From JADFJB01 sp964464595 (GTDB taxonomy: Bacteria > Zhuqueibacterota > JdFR-76 > DREG01), in assembly GCA_964464595.1 (NCBI GenBank), contig CAYXGW010000024.1, forward strand, positions 1-57,433: a DNA stretch of 57,433 nucleotides. Direction: 5' to 3'. How positions within the stretch are numbered: position 1 is the first letter of the stretch; every line of letters begins with the position of its first letter. This document shows, in pieces, positions 18,102 through 26,335 of the stretch. The notes beneath the pieces were generated by a model that saw only the letters and a list, made by a program, of their open reading frames with translations, was not told the origin of the DNA and did not search any database. The position numbers were made by a program, and so were the translations under genes.

Positions 18102-18336
18102 GATAATCCTGGACAGGTTAATTCTAACTTAAAAAGTTAGTCTATTTTAAAAACCGATTCCATGCTTTCCCAAAAAAAATTGACGCCTAAAACATGTACT
18201 TATGAGATCGATTGAACCGGTATCCCGCCTTTTTTAGAATGAACTCAAAAATTGAAACGCAGTCAATTAAAATAGGAATGAGAATATTAAAATACAAGAC
18301 TGCAATTAATTTGAGAAATCCCATTTGAAATAATTA

Positions 18337-18365
18337 TTGACACTCCATATTATTATCGCTAGATT
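18337..18365 (+). promoter_or_regulatory. Sigma70-type promoter for the nucleotidyltransferase pair
   Basis: TTGACA at 18337-18342, a 17-bp spacer, and TAGATT at 18360-18365. The first gene starts 38 bases downstream. The rest of the 18102-18403 interval holds only a 7-bp palindrome (CTAACTT/AAGTTAG) near 18126-18142. Confidence 0.55.
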
Positions 18366-18403
18366 TTTGCTAGCTTGTTTATTTGATTAAAGTGAAAGAA
18401 ATA

Positions 18404-18619
18404 ATGAACCCTAAGAAATTTCCAAATCATAAGATCTATATTGAGATCCTGCGTAAAATGGGGCCGGAAAATAGATTAAAACAGTCATTTGAATTATCAG
18501 ATTTCAGTAAAAAACTATTCATTCATGGCCTGCGAAAACAGTTTCCTGATCTTTCAGAAGTTGAATTCAAAAAGCTGCTTTTTAGACGGTTGGACAAATG
18601 TCACAACAGGAATTATTAA
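18404..18619 (+). CDS. Small conserved-looking protein upstream of the nucleotidyltransferase
   Basis: A 71-residue basic, helical protein. A TTG at 18383 is in frame, but the ATG at 18404 is preferred. The sequence RKMGPENRLKQSFELSDFSK and the end RLDKCHNRNY recall a small protein family often found just upstream of nucleotidyltransferase-like genes; I know no function for it. It overlaps the next gene by 22 bases, so the two are translationally coupled. The arrangement looks like a two-gene module, possibly toxin-antitoxin, but no defining toxin motif is visible. Confidence 0.65.
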   Translation: MNPKKFPNHKIYIEILRKMGPENRLKQSFELSDFSKKLFIHGLRKQFPDLSEVEFKKLLFRRLDKCHNRNY

Positions 18620-19167
18620 AGAAGATTATAGAAGGATTAAATAAGGCTCAGATAGAATATATGATTACAGGCTCTACTGCGTCTAGTCTCCAGGGAGAGC
18701 CTAGGTCAACCCATGATATCGATTTAGTTATAGCCTTGCATAAAAATACAGTTGATCAATTTCATAAATCTATTCAATCTCCAGAATTCTATTTAGATTT
18801 AGACACAATCAATGAAGCTATAAACAACCAATCAATGTTTAATTTAATAGATACAACAAACGGCAATAAAGTAGATTTTTGGGTTTTAACAGACGATTCT
18901 TTCGATAAATCAAGGTTTACTAGAAAATATATTGAGAATGCATTTGGATTTAATTTTCATGTCTCTACTCCTGAAGATACAATCCTGGCAAAACTAAAAT
19001 GGGCAAAACTTTCATTCGGGAGTGAAAAACAATTTACTGATGCATTACGGGTTTATGAAGTCCAGTTTAAGGGATTAGACCAAAAATATTTAACTGATTG
19101 GTCAAAGGTACTAGAGGTTGAAGATTTGCTACAACAGTTGAGAACTAAAGCGAACACATCTATTTAA
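18598..19167 (+). CDS. Nucleotidyltransferase-superfamily protein
   Basis: A 189-residue protein of the Pol-beta-like nucleotidyltransferase superfamily. It has the GS motif (ITGSTASSLQ, Gly25-Ser26) followed by the DxD metal site (HDIDLVI, Asp40 and Asp42) and a third acidic residue in NKVDFWV. The C-terminal part (PEDTILAKLKWAK) matches the AbiEii or DUF6036-like type found in addiction and defence modules and in stand-alone pairs. It overlaps the small upstream gene and has no clear Shine-Dalgarno of its own. Reaction and target are unknown; transfer of a nucleotide to tRNA or protein would be typical of relatives. Confidence 0.75.
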   Translation: MSQQELLKKIIEGLNKAQIEYMITGSTASSLQGEPRSTHDIDLVIALHKNTVDQFHKSIQSPEFYLDLDTINEAINNQSMFNLIDTTNGNKVDFWVLTDDSFDKSRFTRKYIENAFGFNFHVSTPEDTILAKLKWAKLSFGSEKQFTDALRVYEVQFKGLDQKYLTDWSKVLEVEDLLQQLRTKANTSI

Positions 19168-19168
19168 C

Positions 19169-20683
19169 CTAATTAAACCTTTCTTCATCCAGGAATGGAT
19201 CTTCGTCCTCTTCATCGGATAAAGGCAGCATACTGCTGATTAAATCCTTAAATAGCAATCCCCTTTCCAATTGGTTCTTGCTTAGAAATGAAAACTCTGC
19301 CAGACCATGGAGAATATATTCCATATGTAAGTAGCGGTGTTCCGGTTTAGATTTGGATTGAATTTTGTCGACAAGTTGTTTAAGCCCCGGAATTTTTTCC
19401 AATGTTTTAATATATTCACTTTGTGAACAATCATTTAAAATATCCACCTCGTTTCCTTGCCCAAACCATTCGATGATACTTTTAAACGGGCTGGTAAGAG
19501 GATTCCTCCGATGTTTTTCGGGATCCGGAAAATTGTTAGGAAAGAGGGTTCTAATCGACTTGCCAATCAAATACTGTGCGACTTTTGCCGGCCCTTCCAA
19601 TTCACCTTCATACACAAGTTCGATCTTTCCGGTTATGGCAGATACTACTCCCCAGAAATCAGAAATCCTGACAATCGTTTTTTCTTCACCACACAAAATT
19701 GCACGCCTTTCCGCGGAACTAACCAGATTTTCATACGCCGAAATAGTTAGCCGCGCCGAGACGCCGCTCTTCGGATCGACATATTCACTTTCCCTGGCTT
19801 CAAATGCAATCTGTTCGATCAAATTTTCTGCCAGTTCAGGAACATCAACCAATATTTTCTGTTCATCATGTAACCGTGCTTCTTGCCGGGTGATCTGTTT
19901 TGCAATGGATATCGATTTGGGATAATGAGTTAAAATCTGACTTTCCAAACGATCCTTTAATGGTGTAACAATAGCGCCGCGATTGGTATAATCTTCCGGA
20001 TTTGCAGTAAATATGAATTGCATATCAAGCGGCAATCTTATTTTGAATCCACGAATTTGAACATCACTTTCCTGCAAAATATTGAATAAAGCTACCTGGA
20101 TTCTTGCCTGGAGATCAGGCAATTCATTGATCACAAAAATACAGCGATGGGACCTTGGGATTAATCCAAAATGGATAACGCGCTCATCGGAGTAATGAAG
20201 TTTCAAAGAGGCAGCTTTAATTGGATCCACATCACCTATCAAATCAGCAATCGAAACATCCGGAGTTGCCAATTTTTCAGTATAGCGCTCGGAATAATGC
20301 AACCAATCGATAGGCGTATCATCACCTTGCTCGGCGACAAGTTCCCGGGCAAATTGTGAAACCGGGGCAAATGGGTCGTCGTTGAGTTCAGAACCCTTCA
20401 CAACAGGGATATATTCATCCAAAAGATTCACCATCAAACGAGCAATTTTTGTTTTTGCCTGACCTCTTAACCCTAAGAGAATAATATTGTGACGAGACAA
20501 AATCGCCCTTTGAATATCGGGAATGACTGTTTCATCAAACCCGATAATCTCTTTAAATATTTTTTCTTTTGTGGTTAATTTTTTAATGAGATTTGTTCGT
20601 AACTCATCTTTAATTGATGTGCGTGAATAACCCGAGGATTTCAACTCACCAAAAGTATTTATTTTCAAAACTTTTTCTGACAT
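19169..20683 (-). CDS. MoxR/magnesium-chelatase-like AAA+ ATPase
   Basis: A 504-residue AAA+ protein. Walker A is GLRGQAKTK (Gly71-Thr78 region), the Walker B-like strand reads IFVINELPDL with Asn186-Glu187 (Asn where Asp is usual), and a sensor-1 type FTANPEDYTNRG follows, then LKDRLESQI. Such ATPases act with VWA proteins as chaperones or metal-insertion machines. A VWA gene lies 30 bp upstream on the same strand, so the two form an operon and probably a complex. The C-terminal 170 residues have no recognised domain. Substrate unknown. It ends next to the convergent nucleotidyltransferase gene. Confidence 0.88.
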   Translation of the reverse strand: MSEKVLKINTFGELKSSGYSRTSIKDELRTNLIKKLTTKEKIFKEIIGFDETVIPDIQRAILSRHNIILLGLRGQAKTKIARLMVNLLDEYIPVVKGSELNDDPFAPVSQFARELVAEQGDDTPIDWLHYSERYTEKLATPDVSIADLIGDVDPIKAASLKLHYSDERVIHFGLIPRSHRCIFVINELPDLQARIQVALFNILQESDVQIRGFKIRLPLDMQFIFTANPEDYTNRGAIVTPLKDRLESQILTHYPKSISIAKQITRQEARLHDEQKILVDVPELAENLIEQIAFEARESEYVDPKSGVSARLTISAYENLVSSAERRAILCGEEKTIVRISDFWGVVSAITGKIELVYEGELEGPAKVAQYLIGKSIRTLFPNNFPDPEKHRRNPLTSPFKSIIEWFGQGNEVDILNDCSQSEYIKTLEKIPGLKQLVDKIQSKSKPEHRYLHMEYILHGLAEFSFLSKNQLERGLLFKDLISSMLPLSDEEDEDPFLDEERFN

Positions 20684-20713
20684 ACAAAATTCCGTTTTAT
20701 TGAATGAATATTA

Positions 20714-21814
20714 TTATCTAACCCGGCCGCGCCGGTTTCGAACGTAATCTTCAAAAATATATTCTCCAAGCCCTTTTAAGCTCGTATAAAATGCCCGGCC
20801 GCTGTTTACCCGGGTAAACTCCCTGACAAACTGCTGCAAAAACGGCTCACGAGCAAGCATAAAAGTTGTGATTACAACATTTAATCGTCTGCATTGTCCG
20901 GCCAAATTTAGTGTTTTGTTCACAATCTTACGATCGAGACCAAATGGATTTTTATAATAGCGTAACCCTTCTTTAATACATGTGGGTTTGCCGTCGGTTA
21001 TCATAAAAACCTGTTTATTGGGATTCCGCCGACGCCGTAGAATATCCATCGATAACTCCAAACCGGCAACTGTATTTGTGTGATAAGGACCGACCTTCAA
21101 ATAAGGTAAATCTTTGATTTCAATTTGCCAGGCATCGTTGCCAAAAACAATCACATCAAGCGTGTCTCTGGGATATTTTGTCGTAATCAATTCAGATAAT
21201 GCCATGGCTACTTTTTTTGCCGGGGTAATTCGATCTTCTCCATATAAAATCATCGAATGTGAAATATCAATCATCAATACGGTTGAAGTCTGGGCTTTAA
21301 ATTCGTTTTCGACGACTTCAAGATCATCTTCAGTGAGTTTAAAATCACTAATGCCATGGTTAATCTGGGCATTCTTTAGGGATTCAGTCATGGCAATTTG
21401 ATCAAGGGAATCACCAAATCGAAATTCTCTGCGTTCCGAAGTGGGTTCATCACCCATTCCGGTAAAGTTTGTGGAATGATTACCACGTTGAGTTTTCTTT
21501 AATTTTCCGAATATTTCCTCCAACGACCTGCGGCGTATCGTCTGTTCCGATCTTGCCGTAATAATAAATTTCTGACTACCAGGTGCGTCTTCTTTTACGT
21601 ACCCCTTATCCTTCAAATCCTGGATGAAATCACCCATTCCATATTCATTGTCTGTAAGTTTGTATTGCCGATCGAGTGCATTCAACCAATGCAATGCTTC
21701 CGCAACTTCCCCGGAAGTGTAAACCAACATTTGCATGAACAGATCGAAAAGCTTCTCGAAGGGAGTTTTATTGTCTTTCTGAGGAACATATTCGGAAAAC
21801 CTGTAACCTAACAT
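20714..21814 (-). CDS. VWA-domain protein partnering the MoxR-like ATPase
   Basis: A 366-residue protein with a C-terminal von Willebrand A domain (about residues 175-350) carrying a complete MIDAS: D183-x-S185-x-S187 in MIDISHSM, Thr in PYHTNT and Asp in MITDGKP. The N-terminal half is helical (LFDLFMQMLVYTSGEV, EALHWLNAL) and lacks a signal peptide or membrane helix, so it should be cytosolic. In MoxR/VWA systems the VWA protein presents or holds the client via its metal site. It is the first gene of the pair. Confidence 0.88.
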   Translation of the reverse strand: MLGYRFSEYVPQKDNKTPFEKLFDLFMQMLVYTSGEVAEALHWLNALDRQYKLTDNEYGMGDFIQDLKDKGYVKEDAPGSQKFIITARSEQTIRRRSLEEIFGKLKKTQRGNHSTNFTGMGDEPTSERREFRFGDSLDQIAMTESLKNAQINHGISDFKLTEDDLEVVENEFKAQTSTVLMIDISHSMILYGEDRITPAKKVAMALSELITTKYPRDTLDVIVFGNDAWQIEIKDLPYLKVGPYHTNTVAGLELSMDILRRRRNPNKQVFMITDGKPTCIKEGLRYYKNPFGLDRKIVNKTLNLAGQCRRLNVVITTFMLAREPFLQQFVREFTRVNSGRAFYTSLKGLGEYIFEDYVRNRRGRVR

Positions 21815-21868
21815 TTTAATTTCTTTCGACGGATCAGTTTGGAATTACTATTATAATGAATTTTAAGT

Positions 21869-21983
21869 TGTCATTTCGAGGAGTTTACGACGAGAAATCT
21901 TTTAATATATATCAAAGCTTGAGTAAGATTTCTCCTCGCGGAGTTTATCTTGAGCGCAGTCGAAAGGCTTCGTCGAGATGACA
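21869..21983. repeat. 115-bp imperfect palindromic repeat (TGTCATTTCGA family), copy 1
   Basis: The ends TGTCATTTCGAGGAG and TTCGTCGAGATGACA are imperfect inverted repeats, and an inner pair AGAAATCTT/AAGATTTCT forms a second stem. The first 35 bases are identical to the reverse complement of the right end of the copy at 54191-54292. Non-coding, MITE-like. Confidence 0.8.
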
Positions 21984-22206
21984 TAGTCCTAATTTTTCAG
22001 AATTTACATTTATTTAAGGTATGCAGAAATTTTTGCTTTTACGATTAATGTATTGGATAAGTTCGTAATTGCAACAAATAATATTTGATTGCTAAAATAA
22101 TCTATGGGGGCTTACTTGCCGCTTTTCGACTACGACTTGTAACCACAGACTTGCACAGACAAAATAGAGAATCACAGAGGCACAAAGACACGGAGGGGTG
22201 AATGTA

Positions 22207-22235
22207 TTGATTTAACCTGAACATGTAGTTATATT
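22207..22235 (+). promoter_or_regulatory. Sigma70-type promoter for the TIR-like gene
   Basis: TTGATT at 22207-22212, a 17-bp spacer, and TATATT at 22230-22235, about 85 bases before the start codon. The rest of 21984-22206 is non-coding and includes a low-complexity CACAGA-rich patch near 22141-22195. Confidence 0.55.
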
Positions 22236-22320
22236 AGGTGAATCGTTTAATTGCGGTTGATTCGGGAGAAGTTGAGGCTGCATTATTTTAATGTTATGTG
22301 TTGAAGGAGGATTACTTAAG

Positions 22321-23067
22321 ATGGCAAAAAAAGCAGAGATCAAGAGTTCCACAGAAGAGAAGCCAGAGTGTTTTATTATTATGCCGTTTGGCGGTTGGTT
22401 CGACCAGTATTATGTTGACATTTATTCCACTGCCATAGTAAATGCAGGGCTTGTGCCGAGGAGAGCTGATGATTTGTACAGGCCAGGTAATATTGTTAAT
22501 GACATCTGGAATTCCACCAAAAATGCCAAGATTATTCTAGCGGATTTGACCGGTAAAAACCCAAATGTTTTTTATGAGTTGGGGTTGGCGCATGCCATTA
22601 CAAAACCGGCGATATTGGTTACCCAGTCTATGGATGATATACCTTTTGACTTAAGAAGTTTACGCATTATTGAGTATGATAAAAATGCACCAAATTGGGG
22701 AAATTTACTGCAGGAAAAGATTGAAAAGTCTATCAAGGAAACTTTAAAATCTCCCAAAGATTCTATTCCTACTACATTTTTTAATGTGAGCAAGACAGAA
22801 AAAAAGGAACTATCGCCACAAGATTTGGCCATGGTTGAATTAAAGAGAGAAGTTGCCGGTTTGAAAAGAGAGATGAGAAGTTCCAAAAGGGAGCAAATAG
22901 ATCGAATAGAGCGAATAGAATCTCAAGATGCCCAAATTATTATAGAAAGAATGATAGCAGATGGCGTGCCAAATAATACAATAGTAAGAAGATTAGCAGA
23001 TCTAGGAGCTCCTAGTGATTGGGTTGAAAGGAGGATCTTAGAAAATATCGATTTGCGCAGCAAATAA
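22321..23067 (+). CDS. TIR-like / nucleoside-deoxyribosyltransferase-like protein with C-terminal coiled coil
   Basis: A 248-residue protein. Residues 15-140 match the Rossmann-like fold shared by TIR and nucleoside 2-deoxyribosyltransferase-like domains: ECFIIMPFGG at the start, VPRRADDLYRPG, IILADLTGKNPNVFYELG (Glu86 at the catalytic position) and LAHAITKPAILV. Relatives bind or cleave nucleotides such as NAD; many unclassified members are only annotated as nucleotide-binding. A Lys/Glu-rich coiled coil follows (about 165-210) and then a short helical tail. An upstream in-frame ATG at 22291 is rejected because an AAGGAGG Shine-Dalgarno sits 10 bases before the ATG at 22321. It stands alone with its own promoter. 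A defence or stress role is inference. Confidence 0.72.
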   Translation: MAKKAEIKSSTEEKPECFIIMPFGGWFDQYYVDIYSTAIVNAGLVPRRADDLYRPGNIVNDIWNSTKNAKIILADLTGKNPNVFYELGLAHAITKPAILVTQSMDDIPFDLRSLRIIEYDKNAPNWGNLLQEKIEKSIKETLKSPKDSIPTTFFNVSKTEKKELSPQDLAMVELKREVAGLKREMRSSKREQIDRIERIESQDAQIIIERMIADGVPNNTIVRRLADLGAPSDWVERRILENIDLRSK

Positions 23068-23142
23068 TAAACACAATTTAAACCGGCGCTTAACTTTTAA
23101 GTTAACCTTTTAATATTAAGGGGTTAAAAAATAAAAATATTT

Positions 23143-23362
23143 AGACTGGGAAACAGGGTAGAAATTAACCAGGTGCCAAAAGTTAGCGAAGAACACTTGT
23201 TTAACCGTTGCGGGGTTATTGTGGTTGTAGCCGGTTACCCTTGTTGCGGAGGATGAAACCAATGTAAAATTAGAGGATGGGCAGTTGATGCGTGTTAGGG
23301 AACCTTTTATGTCCCAAGCACACCTTCTTTTTCAACAATTATTTGCGACAGAACTTCTATAA
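23143..23362 (+). pseudogene. Possible small frameshifted gene remnant
   Basis: Two adjacent frames read as protein-like: RLGNRVEINQVPKVSEEHLF from 23143, then, after a shift near 23232, VTLVAEDETNVKLEDGQLMR to a stop at 23360-23362. The join would make a short beta-rich SH3-like protein. No start codon or family is identified, and its end overlaps the convergent thioredoxin-like gene, so it may be a remnant or chance. Confidence 0.25.
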
Positions 23363-23954
23363 ATTCCGCCTCAATGGCTTTCCCGCGATCTTTAGCGTAC
23401 CAGGTATGTAAATCCACATAGGCTTCGTCTTTATCTTTTCCGGATTCCAAAGAACCGATGAATACTTTAGCCGCTTCCTTGGGCCGTGGTCCCCAGTTAA
23501 AAATCTCATTAAAATTCTTATCAATTGCAATAAGTTTGGGAATGCCCTGCTTTCCATCGGTTAAATACCGATCCATAAGATCCAGATGATCGTCTCTTGT
23601 TAAAATTCTCAGTGTAATCATTGGGTTTAATTCGGCTATCTTTGCTATGATCGGAAGCGATTGTGCAGAATCGCCACAGAAATCCTCTGAAAGGACTAAC
23701 CATGTCTGGGATCTATTTATTTGTTCAACACTATGCCTTAACTCAGGTGAGACTGAATATGAATTTAAGACCCTGCGCATTCGATGGTTATTGAGTCTAA
23801 GAAAGTTCAAATCTTTTTGTTGAGATTGATCCAAAGATTTGATTTGCTCATTTAGTCTTTTCTCTTTGGCAAAAGCCTGTTCCATTACTTCCGAAAAGTC
23901 AATTGACTCTTTAATGTGGTTTTCAGTGATAAAACTTCTAAGCATCGAATTCAT
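23307..23954 (-). CDS. Thioredoxin-family protein with CGDS active site
   Basis: A 215-residue protein of the Thioredoxin_9-like group. After a helical N-terminus (1-80) comes a thioredoxin-fold core with WLVLSEDFCGDS, where the second active-site Cys of CxxC is Ser, and a cis-Pro element (KQGIPKLIAID). A single active-site Cys suggests a monothiol or binding role rather than a disulfide reductase. It is cytosolic by the lack of a signal. It lies 71 bp downstream of pdxH on the same strand and may be co-transcribed. Substrate unknown. Confidence 0.82.
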   Translation of the reverse strand: MNSMLRSFITENHIKESIDFSEVMEQAFAKEKRLNEQIKSLDQSQQKDLNFLRLNNHRMRRVLNSYSVSPELRHSVEQINRSQTWLVLSEDFCGDSAQSLPIIAKIAELNPMITLRILTRDDHLDLMDRYLTDGKQGIPKLIAIDKNFNEIFNWGPRPKEAAKVFIGSLESGKDKDEAYVDLHTWYAKDRGKAIEAEFIEVLSQIIVEKEGVLGT

Positions 23955-24025
23955 CCTTAATACTATTTTTCAATTTTACTAAATTAGATGTCAAAACGAA
24001 CCAAAAGGAGACAAATTCGTGCCCG

Positions 24026-24625
24026 CTATGGCGCGAGGCGTTCAATTCGCCATTGATCACCATCTTTGAGATACTGTAACCGATCGTGAAGCCGCATGGG
24101 ACGGCCTTGCCAAAATTCGATGCGGTGCGGTCGCAAGCAATATGCTTTCTGGTATTTTGGTGAAACTTGAAGGTCAACGTTGTTTTCAAATGGCTGAGAA
24201 CGGACATACTCTTCCAATGCTTGTTTCCTCTCCTCCAATTTCCCATCGATAATTACTTGCCGGGTTAAGAATCGCCAGTAAAATAGTAAAGAACCATTTG
24301 GATTCTCTTCAATATTAATTCCATTGTAGATTTCATGATTTGCAGAAAACAGAAATCCTGAATTTTGGATGCCTGTGAATAAAACGGTATTTGCCGAAGG
24401 CATTCCAGCATTTGTCGAAGTAGCCAATGTCATCAGATTGGGATCGTACGACTCCTGCGCCATGGCTTCTTTAAACCAAAGCTTAAATTTTTCAAAAGGA
24501 CTTACGATAACATACTTTTCCGATAATCCATCTAATTTGTTTCCTTTGTGAGATTTTTCAATCTCTTTATTATTAATCACAACTTCACCGTTATTTGAAA
24601 TTAAAATATCTCTTGAAAATTGCAT
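24026..24625 (-). CDS. pdxH: PdxH-like pyridoxamine 5'-phosphate oxidase, shortened
   Basis: A 199-residue FMN flavoprotein that would oxidise PNP or PMP to PLP. Family signatures seen are MTLATSTNAGMPSANTVL (FMN phosphate region), GSLLFYWRFLTRQVIIDG and the C-terminal RIEFWQGRPMRLHDRL and RIERLAP end. The segment normally between these (YFxSRPxxSQIGAWAS, which in the E. coli enzyme supplies Tyr, Arg and Ser contacts to the PLP phosphate) is absent: DGKLEERKQALEEYV leads straight to the C-terminal block. The frame is continuous, so this is a true in-frame difference. Activity on PNP is therefore not certain. Confidence 0.85.
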   Translation of the reverse strand: MQFSRDILISNNGEVVINNKEIEKSHKGNKLDGLSEKYVIVSPFEKFKLWFKEAMAQESYDPNLMTLATSTNAGMPSANTVLFTGIQNSGFLFSANHEIYNGINIEENPNGSLLFYWRFLTRQVIIDGKLEERKQALEEYVRSQPFENNVDLQVSPKYQKAYCLRPHRIEFWQGRPMRLHDRLQYLKDGDQWRIERLAP

Positions 24626-24971
24626 AATTTTAATACGATATTATTATGCCAATGAGAATAAATCCAGGGTTATTTAAGGATGACATTACACAAGTTAGTT
24701 TTTCTGAAATCTCCTTCTCCAAATAAATTAAGCTAACTCAAAGTTTTAGTTAAAAGCATACGGAAATGACAAGAATGGGTATTTTCGGTCAGACACCAAT
24801 GATCATGCAAAAATCAGCATCACTACCGGAACGAAAGCCGGTCATTTAATAAGTTTATTAGACTGTTCCATTTCACCTGAATTTGTTGAAATTAATTGAT
24901 GCTCAGACTAATTTGTATATCCTCAAAGATACAAAATGTAAAACATAATTTGTACAATCAAAGGAAGGTTC
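24626..24971. other. Intergenic region between pdxH and gltA
   Basis: No gene is seen in these 346 bases. It lies between divergent genes and holds a small hairpin (ACCGG with CCGGT around 24827-24845) and the putative gltA promoter at 24886-24914. Confidence 0.5.
24886..24914 (+). promoter_or_regulatory. Putative promoter for citrate synthase
   Basis: TTGAAA at 24886-24891, a 17-bp spacer and TAATTT at 24909-24914, about 57 bases before the ATG. Confidence 0.35.
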
Positions 24972-26258
24972 ATGAGTAAAAATTCTTTAACAGTAACTGA
25001 CAATCGAACTGGTAAAACCTACGAAATCCCAATCGAGCATGAAACAATAAGTGCCATGGCTTTACGCCAGATTAAAGTGAAAGATGAAGATTTTGGTTTA
25101 ATGACTTATGACCCCGGCTTTAAAAACACAGCTTCTTGCAAGAGCACTATTACAGATATTGACGGTGATAAAGGCATATTGCGTTACCGTGGTTATCCCA
25201 TTGAACAACTCGCTGAAAAAAGTACATTTTTAGAAACAGCCTACTTGATTATTAATGGTGAACTGCCAAATAAAAAACAATTGGATGATTGGACTTGGAG
25301 TATTACTAATCATACCATTCTCCATGAAAATGTTAAAAAACACATTGATGGATTCCGATATGACGCCCATCCTATGGGAATCCTGGTTAGTACGGTTGCA
25401 GCCCTATCCACATTCTACCCAAATTCGAAAAAAATTGCAGATCCTAAATCAAGAGAAAAACAAATCCATCGGCTGATTGCAAAAATGCCGACTTTAGCTG
25501 CATTCGCATATCGCCACAGCAAGGGACTTCCCTACATTTTACCGGATAATGAATTAAGCTATTCAGGAAATTTCCTCAATATGATGTTCAAAATGACTGA
25601 GTTAAAATATAAACCTACACCGGCAATTGAAAAAGCAATGGACGTCCTTTTGATTCTACATGCGGATCATGAACAAAATTGTGGCACAACCGCCATGCGA
25701 ACAGTGGGTAGCTCGGAAGCCGATCCCTATTGTGCAACTTCTGCTGCAGCTGCAGGACTTTATGGTCCGTTACATGGCGGGGCTAACGAACAAGTTTTGC
25801 GAATGTTACGGGAAATTGGCACAAAAGATAAAGTGCCGGAATATGTTAAACGAGCCAAAGAAGGCGAATTCAGGCTAATGGGTTTTGGACATCGTGTTTA
25901 TAAAAACTTCGATCCTCGCGCCACAATTATTAAACAAATCGCCGATGAAGTCTTCGAAGTAACCGGCAAAAATCCAATCATTGATATCGCTACCGAATTG
26001 GAACGAATTGCCTTACAAGATGACTATTTTATATCTCGTAAGCTTTATCCAAACGTTGATTTTTATTCGGGCATCATTTACGAAGCCATGAACTTGCCTG
26101 TAACAATATTTTCAGTGCTTTTTGCAATTGGCAGAACCCCGGGATGGCTCGCTCAATGGCAAGAATTGGTAACCGATAAAGAACAAGCAATCGCCAGACC
26201 GAGGCAAATTTACCTTGGAGAAGGCAAAAGAGATTATGTTCCCATGGAATTAAGGTGA
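24972..26258 (+). CDS. gltA: Citrate synthase
   Basis: A 428-residue citrate synthase that condenses acetyl-CoA and oxaloacetate, opening the TCA cycle. The catalytic triad motifs are intact: GPLHGGANE (first His), MGFGHRVYKNFDPRA (second His and the substrate-binding Arg) and NVDFYSGIIYEAM (Asp). The N-terminal strand-rich domain (SLTVTDNRTGKTYEIPI) and length match the hexameric type II enzymes regulated by NADH in many bacteria; regulation here is not shown. AAGGAAGG Shine-Dalgarno precedes the ATG. It is a single-gene unit. Confidence 0.97.
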   Translation: MSKNSLTVTDNRTGKTYEIPIEHETISAMALRQIKVKDEDFGLMTYDPGFKNTASCKSTITDIDGDKGILRYRGYPIEQLAEKSTFLETAYLIINGELPNKKQLDDWTWSITNHTILHENVKKHIDGFRYDAHPMGILVSTVAALSTFYPNSKKIADPKSREKQIHRLIAKMPTLAAFAYRHSKGLPYILPDNELSYSGNFLNMMFKMTELKYKPTPAIEKAMDVLLILHADHEQNCGTTAMRTVGSSEADPYCATSAAAAGLYGPLHGGANEQVLRMLREIGTKDKVPEYVKRAKEGEFRLMGFGHRVYKNFDPRATIIKQIADEVFEVTGKNPIIDIATELERIALQDDYFISRKLYPNVDFYSGIIYEAMNLPVTIFSVLFAIGRTPGWLAQWQELVTDKEQAIARPRQIYLGEGKRDYVPMELR

Positions 26259-26335
26259 AGCTGGTTCAAGGGTAAACTTTATTTAGATCCGGTATCTAAC
26301 TCCAACCACATTAACTTTTCAAGATTCAGTAGAAT

